Origin: a virus
Strand: one strand, 5' to 3'
IMG/VR virus record: IMGVR_UViG_3300043425_000575
Coordinates: 1 to 39,909 of that record
DNA length: 39,909 nucleotides
In this document: positions 39,658-39,909 of the stretch, piece after piece
Numbering within the stretch: the stretch's first letter is position 1
Layout of the letters: each line of letters begins with the position of its first letter
The notes under the pieces: generated by a model
What the model saw: the letters and a program-made list of their open reading frames with translations, nothing else
What the model was told of the DNA's origin: nothing
Databases searched by the model: none
Made by a program: the position numbers and the translations under genes

Positions 39658-39909
39658 GCGCAGTGATGTGTGACAGCACGAGGGGGCTTTTTTCGAATGA
39701 CGTTGGCTGGATAACATTGCCCACGGTCATTGGGTCAGGATATGAAAAGGCGATTGCAAAGCTGGCGATTGAGGACGGCATTGCAGAGCGAGCGGCCCGC
39801 AAAAACATGCAGATTCACAGTGCAGTCGTTTTGCTTGCGAATGGTGAGTTCGCAGGTTTTATGACATTCCAGCGCAACCATGAGGTGCGCGAGTTTTGCT
39901 TGTTGCAGT
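39654..39909 (+). CDS. N-terminal part of a GNAT-like gene (3' end cut by window edge)
   Basis: Eighty-five codons are visible, starting at ATG 39654 (ATGA overlap, AGGAG upstream). The sequence GYEKAIAKLAIEDGIAERAA, then HSAVVLLANGEFAGFMTFQR and EVREFCLLQ, looks like the first helix and strands 2-4 of a GNAT acyltransferase, ending just before the acetyl-CoA-binding motif A. The gene at the left window edge opens with what looks like the rest of a GNAT domain fused to a DNA methyltransferase. The reading phase also agrees: one base is left here and two there. The two are probably one gene. Confidence 0.7.
   Translation, partial: MSAVMCDSTRGLFSNDVGWITLPTVIGSGYEKAIAKLAIEDGIAERAARKNMQIHSAVVLLANGEFAGFMTFQRNHEVREFCLLQ

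Noticed and set aside
1-39909. CRISPR arrays, tRNA genes, insertion sequences, attachment sites, integrase or repressor genes
   Set aside because: Reading both strands by eye I saw no spaced identical repeats, cloverleaf sequences, transposase motifs, integrase R-H-R-Y signature or CI-like repressor. A tRNAscan or profile search could still find a cryptic case.

Overview
This window is almost an entire genome of a tailed double-stranded DNA phage with P22-like (podovirus) virion genes. The evidence is a run of P22-type proteins in order: large terminase, portal, scaffold, coat, gp4-like head-completion factor, gp10-like DNA-stabilisation protein, ejection proteins and tailspike. The lambdoid recombination genes ninB, ninG and an ERF annealing protein are also present. 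The DNA is moderately GC-rich and gene style suggests a proteobacterial, perhaps Burkholderiales, host; that is inference. No integrase, CI-like repressor, partition gene, tRNA, CRISPR array or insertion sequence was recognised, and no endolysin or spanin.

Layout. (1) 1-5927, plus strand: early or middle genes, tightly overlapped. These are the rear part of a GNAT-methyltransferase gene, a MazG-like gene interrupted near its end by an HNH gene, small zinc-ribbon and HTH proteins, a DUF1376-type replication protein, ninG, a C5-cytosine methyltransferase carrying a second overprinted ORF, and a two-repeat Myb-like protein. (2) 5942-7733: packaging genes. (3) 7773-10064: portal, behind a near-consensus promoter that leaves almost no leader. 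(4) 10073-17270: about 7 kb of accessory proteins between portal and scaffold, including a 1418-residue PKD/lyase-like/propeller protein and a protein built on a YFGxR repeat. (5) 17293-19662: scaffold, coat, a small protein and an intrinsic terminator. (6) 19683-31806: a glycosyltransferase-methyltransferase fusion, connector and tail genes, fibre, ejection proteins and tailspike. (7) 31808-33034: two membrane proteins (holin candidates) and two small genes. (8) 33031-38620, minus strand: about 19 small overlapping genes including erf and ninB, with a family of paralogues sharing a coiled-coil motif. (9) 38690-39909, plus strand: a small gene, a cysteine-rich protein, and the front half of a GNAT-like gene.

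The front half of that GNAT-like gene at the right edge and the headless gene at the left edge look like two parts of one gene. The window is therefore probably a circularly permuted genome missing a short piece at the junction. The cysteine-rich protein, the GNAT-MTase fusion and the C5 methyltransferase together suggest that the phage modifies its DNA, possibly beyond simple methylation. Most genes overlap by ATGA, GTGA or TGATG, so translational coupling dominates. Three or four promoters place the -10 box only 6-9 nt before a start codon, which implies leaderless or near-leaderless messages.
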